Below, piece by piece: positions 9,212 to 18,380 of a DNA stretch of 64,000 nt; position 1 is the first letter of the stretch, and each line of letters starts with the position of its first letter. The stretch is from Phycisphaerales bacterium (lineage in GTDB: Bacteria > Planctomycetota > Phycisphaerae > UBA1845). The notes under the pieces are model-generated. The model saw only the letters and a program-made list of their open reading frames with translations, ran no database searches and was not told where the DNA came from. Both the position numbers and the translations under genes were made by a program. The stretch lies in the NCBI GenBank assembly GCA_020639115.1, contig JACKHG010000004.1:186001-250000 (forward strand), in the 5' to 3' direction.

Positions 9212-9267
9212 GGGATTAAGGGATTAAGGGATTGAGGGATTGAGGGATTGAGGGATTGAGGGATTGA
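9212..9267. repeat. 7 x 8-bp tandem repeat (GGGATTRA)
   Basis: Seven head-to-tail octamers: two GGGATTAA then five GGGATTGA, preceded by a G run. The array lies in the 174-base gap between the divergent C45 hydrolase and ECF sigma genes, so it overlaps the likely promoter region of both. Confidence 0.95.
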
Positions 9268-9306
9268 GGGTCTGTGAGGCACCGGATGGCTGATTGCTGA
9301 ACGCTG

Positions 9307-9852
9307 ATGGCTGAGCGCCCCCAAGCCGATGCCGCGTTTACGGCGTTGCTCGACCGCTACGAGCAGCCGCTCATCGGCTACGCCGCGCGCATCACCGGCG
9401 ACGCCCACCGGGCCCGCGACGTCGTCCAGGAGACGCTGCTCAAGTTCGTCTCCGACGGCGCGCCCCGCGATCCCGACCGGGCGGCTGCCTGGCTCTTCAA
9501 GGTCTGCCGCAACGCCGCCCTCAGCGTCCGCCGCAAGGAGAAACGCGTGCAGCCACTCACGCTCGACATCGCGGACCGTCAGCTTGCCGGCGACGCATCC
9601 CCCCTTGCGGACGTCGAGCGCGGGGACGAAACGGCCCGCGTGCTGGCCCTCGTGGCGGACCTGCCCGAGCGGCAGCAGGAGGTGGTGCGGCTGAGGTTCC
9701 ACGCGGGCCTCAGCTACCGGCAGATTGCCGAGGTGCTGGACATCACCACCAACAACGTCGGCGTGATGCTGCACCACGCCCTGACGCGCCTGCGGCGGCA
9801 GCTCTGCGAACCTGAAGAAATACCCAACGCCTCCCCCGGGAGCCTGTCATGA
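9307..9852 (+). CDS. ECF-type RNA polymerase sigma factor
   Basis: A 181-residue sigma-70 family protein with region 2 (LLDRYEQPLIGYAARITGD, then RARDVVQETLLKF, about 15-55) and region 4 (ERQQEVVRLRFHAGLSYRQIAEVLDIT, about 115-150), and no region 1 or 3. It should direct RNA polymerase to a small regulon. Its stop overlaps the ATG of the next gene by 4 bases (ATGA at 9849), so it is translationally coupled to a membrane protein with an anti-sigma-like N-terminus. That neighbour is the obvious candidate for controlling it. There is no clear Shine-Dalgarno before ATG 9307. Confidence 0.92.
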   Translation: MAERPQADAAFTALLDRYEQPLIGYAARITGDAHRARDVVQETLLKFVSDGAPRDPDRAAAWLFKVCRNAALSVRRKEKRVQPLTLDIADRQLAGDASPLADVERGDETARVLALVADLPERQQEVVRLRFHAGLSYRQIAEVLDITTNNVGVMLHHALTRLRRQLCEPEEIPNASPGSLS

Positions 9853-12800
9853 GTATGATCGACCCGAACGACCCGCGCCTGACCGCGTACGCCCTCGGCG
9901 AGCTGGACGAACAGGAGACCGCCGAGGTGGCGGCCTTGGTCGCCCGCTCGCCGGAGGCCGCCCAAGCGGTTGCAGACATCCGCGATGTCGCCAGTCAGCT
10001 TGCATCCGCGTTCGTTGCCGAAGCAGATCGGGAGCAGAACGCACCGGCATCGGCCGCCTTCGCGCCGCCAACCGCGCCGCAAGTCGCGGCCGATTCGGTC
10101 GCTCAGGCTAAACGCCGACCTTCCTGGTGGCGAAAGCACCGCGTCCCGCTGGCGATTGCAGCGACACTCGCGTTCGCCGCCACGGTCTGGGGCGTTTTCA
10201 TTCCTCTGCTCAGCCGGTATCGCCCGCTAAGTTCGCCGCTGGTGGCTGTGCCGCCCAGCAATGCGATACCCCAGGCTCCGAGACCGGCTGATGTCACCGC
10301 GCTCTCGGAGAGTGAACGCAAGCAACTGGAATCGCTTGGCTACGTCGCTGCGGTTCCGTCGCATACGTCGACTGGAAGTCGGGGCGTCAGTGGACACAAG
10401 GCGTCGCCGGGGTCAGGGACTTTTTCCGCCGCCCCGCCGGCGACGACGCCGCCCGCCGCCCGCCCGGCTGACAACGCGTCCGGGACGCTCATCGAGCAGG
10501 CGCTCAAGGCCAAGAAAGAGCGCGACTTCAAGGGTGCCGTCGCCATGCTCGACAAAGCGATTGCGCTCGACCCCGATAACCAGCGTGCGAAGTGGATGCG
10601 CAACGACATCCAAGACGTTGATGAACTGACGCGTGAATACTCAGAAGTACGGGCGCGACGCGCGGACCAGGGTGAAATCGCCGCCGAGTCCAAGATCCCT
10701 TGGCACGAGCTTCTGAAATATCCGGACAACTGGCTCGAGATTACTGGTCAGACAGAATCCGCCAGTGACGATGCCACCGAGTTTGACTATACCGACATCG
10801 ACGTCGGCGGTCATGACGACATCAACCTCGATGCGGTTGCCGACAGGTTGTCTGGTGCGCGATTTGCTGGATATAACGCCGGCACAGGGCTCGATCAAAC
10901 TGATGGACAATTGGCACTCGGGGCATTGGGCTACATCGGCGAATCCGATCGACCGCACAGGGCCGCGCGTCGCGGTGCCCGCGCGCGGCGCAGCGACCGT
11001 TCTGCCCGGGCCTTCGCAGCCATACGGATGCAGGGGCAAATCAACGAACTTAAGCAGCAGCTTCGGGCAGCACGCGCAGCGCTGCCGGACGGCGAGACCG
11101 GCGCCAACACCCCTGATGTGCTCACGGCCAATCGGCGTGATGTCGACGAGAGTGATCGAGTAGTGGAGCAGTATCGCCAGCAGACCGCAGAGCTCAAGTC
11201 GCTCATGGACATCTACGAGCGTGGCACACCGCCCTTGACTCCTGAAGATCGACTTCAGGTCGAACGCGACCGCGACGTTGCCGAACTCGATGTTCGCTTC
11301 GATGAAGTTCAGCGATCACTCGATAGCTGTATCGCTCAATCGAGCGCTGATGCACCCAAATGCAAGGAATTGGCCCGCGAACGCAGCGTCCTACAAGGCC
11401 GTATCGACCAAGCGCGCGCCGAAGCAGTGACGAAAGTTATCGATGAAAAACGGGAGGCCATCAGGACCGCTTATCTCAATTCCCACCACGCAATGGTGAA
11501 GGCGGAAGAGCGGTTGGCGCAGAGCCGGGCAAACACGGCGGACCTGCAGAAGAAACTGGACGAATACAGCCGGATCCTCCGTGAGCTTGAAGCACTTCAG
11601 CGTGAGCAGCAACAGCTCAACAACGAAGCCTACGACCGCATCGTGGAAAATCCATTCCTGCCCGTGGCGGACAATCCCCTGTCGACTTTCTCGATCGATG
11701 TCGATACGGCGTCCTACTCGAACATGCGCCGCTTCCTCAACCAGGGCCAGTTGCCCCCGCCGGACGCCATCCGCCTCGAGGAGCTGATCAACTACTTCAC
11801 CTACGCCGCGCCGGAGCCCGATGCCGATCAGCCATTCTCCGTTTCCGTCGAGGTCGCGGATTGCCCCTGGACCGCGGGCCACCGCCTCGCCAAAGTCAGC
11901 GTCAAGGGCTACGACGTGCCCCGCGACGAGCGGCCCGCGAGCAACCTGGTTTTTCTCGTCGACGTGTCCGGCTCGATGAACGCGCCGAACAAGCTGCCGC
12001 TCGTGCAACAGAGCCTGCGCGATCTCGTCGGGCAGCTCGACGGTTACGATCGGGTCGGCATCGTCACGTACGCCGGGGAGTCGGCGGTCGCGCTCGAGTC
12101 CACGCCCTGCGACGACCGCCACAGCGCCATCCTCGCCGCGATCGACGGGCTCCGGCCCGGCGGATCCACCAACGGGAGCGCCGGCATCGAACGCGCCTAT
12201 CGAATCGCGGCTGAGAACTTCATCCCTGACGGCGTCAACCGCGTCATCCTCGCCACCGACGGCGACTTCAACGTGGGCATCACCGACCGCGGCGCCCTCG
12301 AGCACCTGATCGTGGACAAGGCGAAGCGCGGCGTGTTCCTCAGCGTGCTGGGCTTCGGCATGGGGAATCTCAAGGACGCGACGCTCGAGCAACTCGCCGA
12401 CCAGGGCAACGGCCACTACGCCTACATCGACACCCCGGCTGAGGCCCGCAAGGTCCTCGTCGAACAGCTCAATGGCACGCTCATCACCATCGCCAAGGAC
12501 GTGAAGATCCAGGTCGAGTTCAACCCGGCAGTCGCCGGTGCGTACCGCCTGCTCGGCTACGAGAACCGCATGCTCGCGGCCCGCGACTTCAACGACGATA
12601 AGAAGGACGCGGGCGAGGTCGGCGCCGGCCACAGCGTGACCGCGCTCTACGAGATCGTGCCGGCTGGCCGGGACTGGACGGCGTCCGAGAATCGTCCCGA
12701 CGTGGACCCGCTGAAGTACCAGGCCACGTTGACCACCGTTGCCGCGAGCAAGGAGCTCATGACCGTGAAGCTCCGCTACAAGCCGTACGACGGCGACACC

Positions 12801-13043
12801 AGCCGCCTCATCGAAGTGCCGGTGAACGACGCCGGACTCACGCTCGACCAGGCTTCGCCCGACTTCCACTTCGCAGCCGCGGTCGCCTCCTTCGGCATGC
12901 TCCTGCGCGGTTCGCGCTACGCCGGCAACTATACCTGCGCCGACGTGCTCGCCCTGGCGGAAACCGGTCTGGGCGCCGGGGACGCCTACCGCAGCGAGTT
13001 CCTCGATCTCATCACGCGCGCCCAGCGCATCCTCGGCCAGTAG
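9849..13043 (+). CDS. membrane-anchored von Willebrand factor A protein (YfbK type) with anti-sigma-like N-terminus
   Basis: This 1064-residue protein starts inside the sigma-factor stop codon. Residues 1-50 (DPRLTAYALGELDEQE ...) look like the cytoplasmic head of an anti-sigma factor but lack its zinc ligands. One membrane segment follows at about 100-122. Next come a TPR-like piece (about 215-250), a long charged, Gln/Arg-rich coiled-coil region (about 390-600) and the vWA_N block FSIDVDTASYSNMRRFLN near 615. A vWA domain with an intact MIDAS (DVSGSMN, near 704) and a DUF3520-like C-terminus complete it. Typical YfbK relatives are roughly half this length. The insert between membrane segment and vWA_N is therefore an expansion. 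Codon use in 10640-11660 is visibly less GC-rich than in the flanks. Confidence 0.85.
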   Translation: MSMIDPNDPRLTAYALGELDEQETAEVAALVARSPEAAQAVADIRDVASQLASAFVAEADREQNAPASAAFAPPTAPQVAADSVAQAKRRPSWWRKHRVPLAIAATLAFAATVWGVFIPLLSRYRPLSSPLVAVPPSNAIPQAPRPADVTALSESERKQLESLGYVAAVPSHTSTGSRGVSGHKASPGSGTFSAAPPATTPPAARPADNASGTLIEQALKAKKERDFKGAVAMLDKAIALDPDNQRAKWMRNDIQDVDELTREYSEVRARRADQGEIAAESKIPWHELLKYPDNWLEITGQTESASDDATEFDYTDIDVGGHDDINLDAVADRLSGARFAGYNAGTGLDQTDGQLALGALGYIGESDRPHRAARRGARARRSDRSARAFAAIRMQGQINELKQQLRAARAALPDGETGANTPDVLTANRRDVDESDRVVEQYRQQTAELKSLMDIYERGTPPLTPEDRLQVERDRDVAELDVRFDEVQRSLDSCIAQSSADAPKCKELARERSVLQGRIDQARAEAVTKVIDEKREAIRTAYLNSHHAMVKAEERLAQSRANTADLQKKLDEYSRILRELEALQREQQQLNNEAYDRIVENPFLPVADNPLSTFSIDVDTASYSNMRRFLNQGQLPPPDAIRLEELINYFTYAAPEPDADQPFSVSVEVADCPWTAGHRLAKVSVKGYDVPRDERPASNLVFLVDVSGSMNAPNKLPLVQQSLRDLVGQLDGYDRVGIVTYAGESAVALESTPCDDRHSAILAAIDGLRPGGSTNGSAGIERAYRIAAENFIPDGVNRVILATDGDFNVGITDRGALEHLIVDKAKRGVFLSVLGFGMGNLKDATLEQLADQGNGHYAYIDTPAEARKVLVEQLNGTLITIAKDVKIQVEFNPAVAGAYRLLGYENRMLAARDFNDDKKDAGEVGAGHSVTALYEIVPAGRDWTASENRPDVDPLKYQATLTTVAASKELMTVKLRYKPYDGDTSRLIEVPVNDAGLTLDQASPDFHFAAAVASFGMLLRGSRYAGNYTCADVLALAETGLGAGDAYRSEFLDLITRAQRILGQ

Positions 13044-13189
13044 TTCGCCTCCGCGCTTGCTCAAGACCTCATTTCCTGCGCGCATCGGGCCCTGATTGAC
13101 CCAATGGGGTTATTGCATCAGGACAGTAGGGCACCTACGATGCGTCCGAGCATGCATGAGACGCGCGCGCAGATGGGGAGCGATTGTCC

Positions 13190-14032
13190 GTGACCACAGA
13201 CGAAGAGCCGATCTTGCTCGACGGCGTCGTCCATTCCGATTGCGACTGCATCCACTGTGGCTACAACGTCCGCGGCCAGCCCACCGCCGGCAATTGTCCC
13301 GAGTGCGGCGCTGCCGTCGCAGACTCGACGCGCAGCACCCTGCTGGCCAACGCCGATCCTGCGTGGTTGGCGGGCGTCGTCCGCGGACTCGCCATCATCA
13401 TGTGGATGATTGTCATTCCGGAGGTCATCGGCTTTGTGCTCGGGCTGTTGCGCGCCTTGACAATCATGTGGCCACTTGGAATCGGGTACAACGCGGTGCG
13501 GCTGTACGGTTTCTGGCTGATTACGAGGCCGGATCCGCACGGAATCGGCACGCGCGAGAACCGCACGGCCCGGCGGATCGTGCTCGGAAGCCTCGCGGCG
13601 ATCATTGGCTCCTATTGTCTGCTGCTGTTCATCCCTGTCATCCTGGGCAACTCAACGGTCGCGTCTGCGTTTGTGGGCGTCTCGATTAGCTCGGTGCACC
13701 TTTGCGGCATCTACTTCCAGTTCCACTACTTTGGATGGTTCGGTCAACGAATTCCCAACCACAAGCTGGTCCGGCGCGCAGCCCAACTGAAGTGGCTAGC
13801 GCTGCTGACCCTCGGCGTGGAAGTGCTCGTCAACTTGTCGGTCGCCCTGATCGCGGCGGTATCCTGGCCGGCGATCTGGAGCAGCGTGTTTGTCTCGTTG
13901 TATTACCGTGCGACAACTCTGGTCAATGGCGTCGTTTGGCTGCTCGTCTTCGTGCTGCTGTTTGTCCTGCGCCGCTCCGTAAAGCGCTCACTCCGCAGGA
14001 GCAGAATGACCGCACGCCTGGCAGTGCAGTAA
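13190..14032 (+). CDS. zinc-ribbon membrane protein of unknown function
   Basis: A 280-residue protein starting at GTG 13190, nine bases after the Shine-Dalgarno GGGGAG; an upstream TTG at 13184 is a less well-spaced alternative. Residues about 16-36 form a zinc ribbon (C-x2-CGYNVRG ... CPECG). About six hydrophobic helices follow, for example GLAIIMWMIVIPEVIGFVLG and VWLLVFVLLFVLRRS. The ribbon-plus-membrane layout recurs at 14471 and 58440. The function is unknown; the ribbon may bind another protein or nucleic acid on the cytoplasmic side. Confidence 0.8.
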   Translation: MTTDEEPILLDGVVHSDCDCIHCGYNVRGQPTAGNCPECGAAVADSTRSTLLANADPAWLAGVVRGLAIIMWMIVIPEVIGFVLGLLRALTIMWPLGIGYNAVRLYGFWLITRPDPHGIGTRENRTARRIVLGSLAAIIGSYCLLLFIPVILGNSTVASAFVGVSISSVHLCGIYFQFHYFGWFGQRIPNHKLVRRAAQLKWLALLTLGVEVLVNLSVALIAAVSWPAIWSSVFVSLYYRATTLVNGVVWLLVFVLLFVLRRSVKRSLRRSRMTARLAVQ

Positions 14033-14241
14033 TCGCGCGAGACTTCGGTCGACGTCTGCGACAGGTGTGAATGCGCTTCCGACGGGACGCAACCAGCCCC
14101 GCGGCAGGCCAACTCACCCCGCCCGACGCCTCGCCGCAAGAAGGACTGCACCGGCGCACGCACGCGGGGGGTCCGGCTGAATCCATCCATTGGCGGGCAG
14201 AATCTATTTGATCCGCTGCGGTAGCTGGATACAAAAGGGCC

Positions 14242-14460
14242 ATGAACGGCGACAGCCCGTCAACAGCCAATCGCGGAAAACCGGCATTGGACAACCGGTG
14301 CCCACTGTGCGCTGCCGCCGAACTCATCGGCCGCCACTGCAAACTGCTCTGCCCCAACTGCGGATATGTTGAAAGCTGCGAGGATATCTTCCCGACCGAT
14401 CGCTACTGCCGTCGTGCGGCGCAACCGTCCGGTGACCAGATGCATCGGCCCCTGCCGTGA
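14242..14460 (+). CDS. small zinc-ribbon protein
   Basis: A 72-residue protein whose core is a two-knuckle zinc ribbon, CPLC ... CKLLCPNCGYVESCEDIFP. The six cysteines and the CGYVESCED end look conserved rather than accidental. It lies between two zinc-ribbon membrane proteins, facing the leftward one tail to tail with a 10-base gap. No enzymatic domain is present. The last 20 residues are basic and low in complexity. Confidence 0.7.
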   Translation: MNGDSPSTANRGKPALDNRCPLCAAAELIGRHCKLLCPNCGYVESCEDIFPTDRYCRRAAQPSGDQMHRPLP

Positions 14461-14470
14461 GCCAAGCGCG

Positions 14471-15226
14471 TCAGTCGGCTGTAGCGTCCTCCGCCGCGAA
14501 GTGATAGCCGCACTCCGGGCAGACCTCCGACGGCAGGCCCTTCAAGTCGTAGCCGCAACTGCGACAGTGGCCGCGCTCGAACCGGTGCCGTCGCGTCAGG
14601 AACCACTTCATCACCACGCCAAAGGCGACCCCCAGCAACATGAGGAGCAGAACCTGCGTGGCTGATACCCACCACGGGATCGGAACATTCGACGTCCACG
14701 CGGTTGCGACCGCCGTCATCAAGCCCGCCGGCAGCCCAAATGCGAATATCCCCCACAGCGTCCAGCGCCGGATCGGCATCCGCATCGCAGTGCCGCCCGC
14801 CGCGACCCGCTGCGTGCGCCGCCGTTCCCACGCAATCCACCGCAGGCGCGTCAACCTCCAGACCGGCCACCACAGCGGCGCCAGCACGCCAGCCACGATC
14901 ACGCTCGCGACGTTCATCATCACCGGAATCCGCCCGCCGCAGTCGGGGCAGAACAGGCCGAACCAGTGTCCGAACGCGTTGCCCCGGCCCCAGTGCATCG
15001 CGGAGTGCAACCGGCTGCAGGCTGCGCACCGCACGTACTGCCGCAGCACCATCGGCTGATCGCAGCCGACGCAGATGTACGTGACCCGCGGCACGCGCTG
15101 GCCGAGTACGAGTTCGTTAAACGCGAGGGCCGGAAAGAGCACCCAGAACAGGCAGGCGGGTTGCGGCAGCCGCACCTCGCGACAGGCGTTTCGACCGCAA
15201 TGGGGGCAGCAGAATTCCGTGCTCAT
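14471..15226 (-). CDS. membrane protein with multiple zinc knuckles and C-terminal zinc ribbon
   Basis: The 251-residue product starts at ATG 15226 (MSTEFCCPHCG). It has an N-terminal CCPHC knuckle and further pairs CVGC near 53, CAAC near 69 and CPDCGG near 92. Hydrophobic helices follow at about 100-125, 155-175 and 185-210. The C-terminal ribbon (HCRSCGYDLKG ... CPECGYHF) is of the same type as in 13190-14032, but there it is N-terminal. This swapped arrangement places the ribbon at the other end of the chain. Function unknown. Confidence 0.75.
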   Translation of the reverse strand: MSTEFCCPHCGRNACREVRLPQPACLFWVLFPALAFNELVLGQRVPRVTYICVGCDQPMVLRQYVRCAACSRLHSAMHWGRGNAFGHWFGLFCPDCGGRIPVMMNVASVIVAGVLAPLWWPVWRLTRLRWIAWERRRTQRVAAGGTAMRMPIRRWTLWGIFAFGLPAGLMTAVATAWTSNVPIPWWVSATQVLLLMLLGVAFGVVMKWFLTRRHRFERGHCRSCGYDLKGLPSEVCPECGYHFAAEDATAD

Positions 15227-15450
15227 CGACAACCGTAACCGCCCAGTATCACACGCGTGGCAGGTCCGTTGGAGCCGGTGGCCTGCCACCCTCACCCGCA
15301 CACCAGCCGCGGCTGGCCCGGCTTGACGCTCCGCGCCCACGTTACTACGTTCCCTGCACGGCTGTCGAATCGTGACAATAATGGACGCCGCGCCGGAGCG
15401 GCATCCGCAGACGATCTGCCCCAAGACGACCTTATCGAAGGAGACGTGTC

Positions 15451-16062
15451 ATGGCTTACGAGCTACCCCCGCTGCCCTACGATTACAACGCCCTCGAGCC
15501 GCACATCGATGAGCAGACCATGCGGATCCACCACGACAAGCACCACAACGCCTACGTGACCAAGGCCAACGATGCGCTCAAGGATCACGCCGACTTTGCC
15601 AAGCTCAGCGTCGAGGACCTGCTCCGCGGCATCGACAAGCTGCCCGATTCCATCCGCACCGCCCTGCGCAACAACGCCGGCGGGCACAGCAACCACTCGA
15701 TCTTCTGGAAGATCATGAAGCCGGGTGGCGGCGGCAAGCCCAGCGGCGACCTCGCCAAGGCCATCGACTCGACCTTCGGCAGCTTCGATGCATTCAAGGA
15801 GAAGCTCACGGCGGCTGCCGCGGGCCAGTTCGGCTCCGGGTGGGGTTGGCTCACCGTCGACAAGGGCGGCAAGCTCCAGGTGGCGGGCTATCCCAACCAG
15901 GACAGCCCCTACATGCAGAACCTCACGCCGCTGGTGGGCGTCGACGTCTGGGAGCACGCGTACTACCTGAAATACCAGAATCGCCGGCCCGACTACCTCA
16001 ACGCCTGGTGGAACGTCATCAACTGGGACGAAGTGGCCAAGCGTTTCGCAGCCGCCAAGTAA
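15451..16062 (+). CDS. sodA: superoxide dismutase, Mn type
   Basis: Converts superoxide to oxygen and hydrogen peroxide in the cytoplasm. The 203-residue protein has normal length. Metal ligands are His27 (MRIHHDKHH), His82 (GGHSNHSIFW), Asp165 and His169 (VDVWEHAYYLKYQ). Gly78 next to the second His and Gln150 in NQDSP are the residue choices of Mn-dependent rather than Fe-dependent enzymes; cambialistic use cannot be excluded. A strong Shine-Dalgarno (AAGGAGA) precedes the ATG. Monocistronic, ended by the terminator at 16088. Confidence 0.96.
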   Translation: MAYELPPLPYDYNALEPHIDEQTMRIHHDKHHNAYVTKANDALKDHADFAKLSVEDLLRGIDKLPDSIRTALRNNAGGHSNHSIFWKIMKPGGGGKPSGDLAKAIDSTFGSFDAFKEKLTAAAAGQFGSGWGWLTVDKGGKLQVAGYPNQDSPYMQNLTPLVGVDVWEHAYYLKYQNRRPDYLNAWWNVINWDEVAKRFAAAK

Positions 16063-16087
16063 GCGGTCAGGCAACCTGCAACAACAA

Positions 16088-16124
16088 ACGCGGGACGGCG
16101 AACGCGATGTTCGTCGTCCCGCGT
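16088..16124 (+). terminator. intrinsic terminator after sodA
   Basis: A 16-bp stem with one G.T pair (16088-16103 with 16109-16124) closes a GCGAT loop and is followed by CGTTTTT. Confidence 0.9.
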
Positions 16125-16146
16125 CGTTTTTCGTGTTCCGGGTGCT

Positions 16147-16797
16147 TCAGGCTTCAACGAGGCCCTCGCGGATGGCGAAGCGCGCAAGTTCGACGCGATC
16201 GCGCACCACCAGCCGGCGCATCATCATCTCGCAGTGCGTCTCCACCGTCTTGCGACTCAACCCCAGCAACTGGGCGACCTCACTCTTGGAAAGGCCGCGA
16301 GCGATGTGCATCAGGACGTCGCGCTGCCGCTGCGTGAGCGTCGCGCTGCGCGTCTGCCAGACCGCCTCGCGGCGCCGCGACGGAGCCGGCACGAGCCGCG
16401 CCCGCACCGCCTGCGAGAAGAACTTCCCGCCCGCAGCCACGTCGTGAATCGCGTCGATCAACACCGCTGCCGGTTCGTTCTTGGTGATATATCCGCGCGC
16501 GTCCAACGCCAGCGCCGCCTCGATGTAGCGGTCGTAGCTGAACGCGCTGACCACGATAAAGCGTGTAGTCAGTTCCTCCCGGCGTGCCGCCCGCAGCACG
16601 TCGAGGCCGTCCGCTCCGTCGAGATGCAGATCGAGCAGTGCAACATCCGGGCGGCTCGCCCGCAGCAGTGCCGATGCTCCGGCGCGGTCGCCGGCGCACC
16701 CGACTACGGCCAGATCGGGCTCGCGCATCAGCCGCTCCTTCAGCGTTTGACGCACGAGACCGTGGTCGTCCACGATCAGAACCCGCACAGGCGCCAT
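16147..16797 (-). CDS. NarL/LuxR-family response regulator
   Basis: A 217-residue two-component regulator starting at ATG 16797 behind GGAGGAG. The receiver domain has the acidic pair Asp10-Asp11, phosphoacceptor Asp56 (DVALLDLHLDG) and conserved Lys106 (GYITKNEP). The GerE-type output domain is LTQRQRDVLMHIARGLSK-SEVAQLLGLSRKTVETH (about 153-190). It lies downstream of the hybrid histidine kinase on the same strand, across a 236-base gap, so the two probably form a pair. Confidence 0.93.
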   Translation of the reverse strand: MAPVRVLIVDDHGLVRQTLKERLMREPDLAVVGCAGDRAGASALLRASRPDVALLDLHLDGADGLDVLRAARREELTTRFIVVSAFSYDRYIEAALALDARGYITKNEPAAVLIDAIHDVAAGGKFFSQAVRARLVPAPSRRREAVWQTRSATLTQRQRDVLMHIARGLSKSEVAQLLGLSRKTVETHCEMMMRRLVVRDRVELARFAIREGLVEA

Positions 16798-17033
16798 GAC
16801 GTGAACTCCTCCATCCCGGCGCGGGGCCGCCACGGGTGCCCAACCCGCCCGCTTCGAGCGTTTTCCCCGCGATGGAAGCCCCCCACAAGACTCCGCAGAG
16901 CAGCAGCAGGCCCCGATCAAAAGGGCTGTCACTGCCGCCCGCTAGAGCAAGCTCTATTCATCTGTAGCGGATGGGCCCCTGTTCATTACGCTGATTCCAG
17001 GGGTCATGACGCTACACGAGGATTGCGCACGCT

Positions 17034-18251
17034 CTAGTTCAGACTCTCCAGCATCCGGCGTACGCTGCGCTCCAGATCCCCCACCCCCAACGGTCGTTTG
17101 ACAACGCACTCGCTGCCGTCCGCGGCTGCTCGCCGCGCCGGCGCCCCGGCGGGCATCAGCAGCACGAGTCCGCGGCGTCCGCGCCACGAGCGCAAGGCCC
17201 GCAACGTCGCCACCTCGTCCGCCGGCACCGACTCGGCATCCACGACGAGGCAGCGCACCGCGCCGCGTTGCCGCTCCATCACCCGCAACGCCTCACGACT
17301 TCCGCAGGCGAAGCGAATCTCCGGCTTGACCGCACCGAAGCGCACTCCTGCCAACTGGCGCAGCCCCTTGTCCGCTCCCACGACGAGTACCATGCCGGCG
17401 GGCGCCGGCGGCGCCGCGACAGCCAGAGCCGCCGTGCAGGCGGGGAAGGAAATGGTGAACGTAGTTCCGGTGCCCGGTGCCGACGTCACCGCGATCCGCG
17501 CCCCGTGGGCGCTGGCGATTTCCTCCACGATGGACAGCCCCAGGCCGGTACCGCCCTGGCTGGTCCGGGTCGTAAAGAACGGTTCGAAAATGCGCGAACA
17601 GGTCTCCGCGTCCATGCCGACGCCCGTGTCGGCGACGATGAGATGCAGCTCCTGCGGCTCTTTTGAGAAACCAATACCCGCGGCCGGCGATGATTCCAAC
17701 GCGACCCGCAACTGCCCCCCTTCGGGCATCGCGTCGCGCGCATTGATCAGGAGGTTGCGTACGAGCCGGCTGAGCTGCAGTGCATCACCGCAGACGGGCA
17801 GCTGCGCCTCCACCGGAAGTGTGCATTGGAGACCGACGTTCGGGGGCAGCACGCCGCGGACATCCTGGATGACGCCACGCACGACCTCCGCCAGGACCAC
17901 CGCCTTGCGCGGCGCCGCGGAGTCCAGCGCCAGATCATCCAGCAGCCGAACGAGGTCGCGTGCCTGGGTCAGGGCCTGGCGGGCAGCATGCAGCGAGGCC
18001 ACCGCGCCGGGATGGTCGGCGCTGTCCATCTGCGCCAGTTCCAGGCGCGTCTCCGCCACGAGCAGCAGATTGCGAAAGTCGTGGGCGAAGCGCTGCGCCT
18101 GGCTGCCGACGTCATTCGCGTGCATCTGCCCGGCTCTTCCCCGCCGGGTTCGCGCGCGGGTCACCTCGACGCAGGCTTTCGCGTCCAACGCGGGCCGCGG
18201 CCTGCCTTCGGTGCGCCGTGTGACGGTTCGGATGGGCTGTTGCTGTCTCAT
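17034..18251 (-). CDS. hybrid sensor histidine kinase with degenerate receiver domain
   Basis: A soluble 405-residue kinase. The H-box is RFAHDFRNLLL with His57. The N-box is NLLINARDAMPEGG, the G1 box DTGVGMD and the G2 box GGTGLGLSIV, all intact. No membrane segment or PAS/GAF input domain is visible before the H-box, so the signal is probably cytoplasmic or brought by a partner. Residues from about 295 form a receiver-like domain: the phosphoacceptor Asp (CLVVDAES) and Lys (VVKRPLG) remain, but the acidic pair is replaced by VGADK. Phosphotransfer through it is doubtful. The start at ATG 18251 is not certain; ATG 18125 would still keep the H-box. Confidence 0.88.
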   Translation of the reverse strand: MRQQQPIRTVTRRTEGRPRPALDAKACVEVTRARTRRGRAGQMHANDVGSQAQRFAHDFRNLLLVAETRLELAQMDSADHPGAVASLHAARQALTQARDLVRLLDDLALDSAAPRKAVVLAEVVRGVIQDVRGVLPPNVGLQCTLPVEAQLPVCGDALQLSRLVRNLLINARDAMPEGGQLRVALESSPAAGIGFSKEPQELHLIVADTGVGMDAETCSRIFEPFFTTRTSQGGTGLGLSIVEEIASAHGARIAVTSAPGTGTTFTISFPACTAALAVAAPPAPAGMVLVVGADKGLRQLAGVRFGAVKPEIRFACGSREALRVMERQRGAVRCLVVDAESVPADEVATLRALRSWRGRRGLVLLMPAGAPARRAAADGSECVVKRPLGVGDLERSVRRMLESLN

Positions 18252-18380
18252 AACGACCAGCAGTGCACAGGAAGAACGTACCGGATACTCCGACCATGCC
18301 GCGGGCGCCTCGCGCGCCCCGGTCCAATCGTCAGGACGGCAGCGCACCGACCCCGCGCTGCCCTGCGCAGGCCGACCGGA

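Noticed and set aside
9133..9777. N-terminal extension of the C45-type hydrolase frame
   Set aside because: The extension translates the octamer array (repeated SLNPSIPQ) and runs antisense through the ECF sigma gene; the conserved protein begins at 9132.
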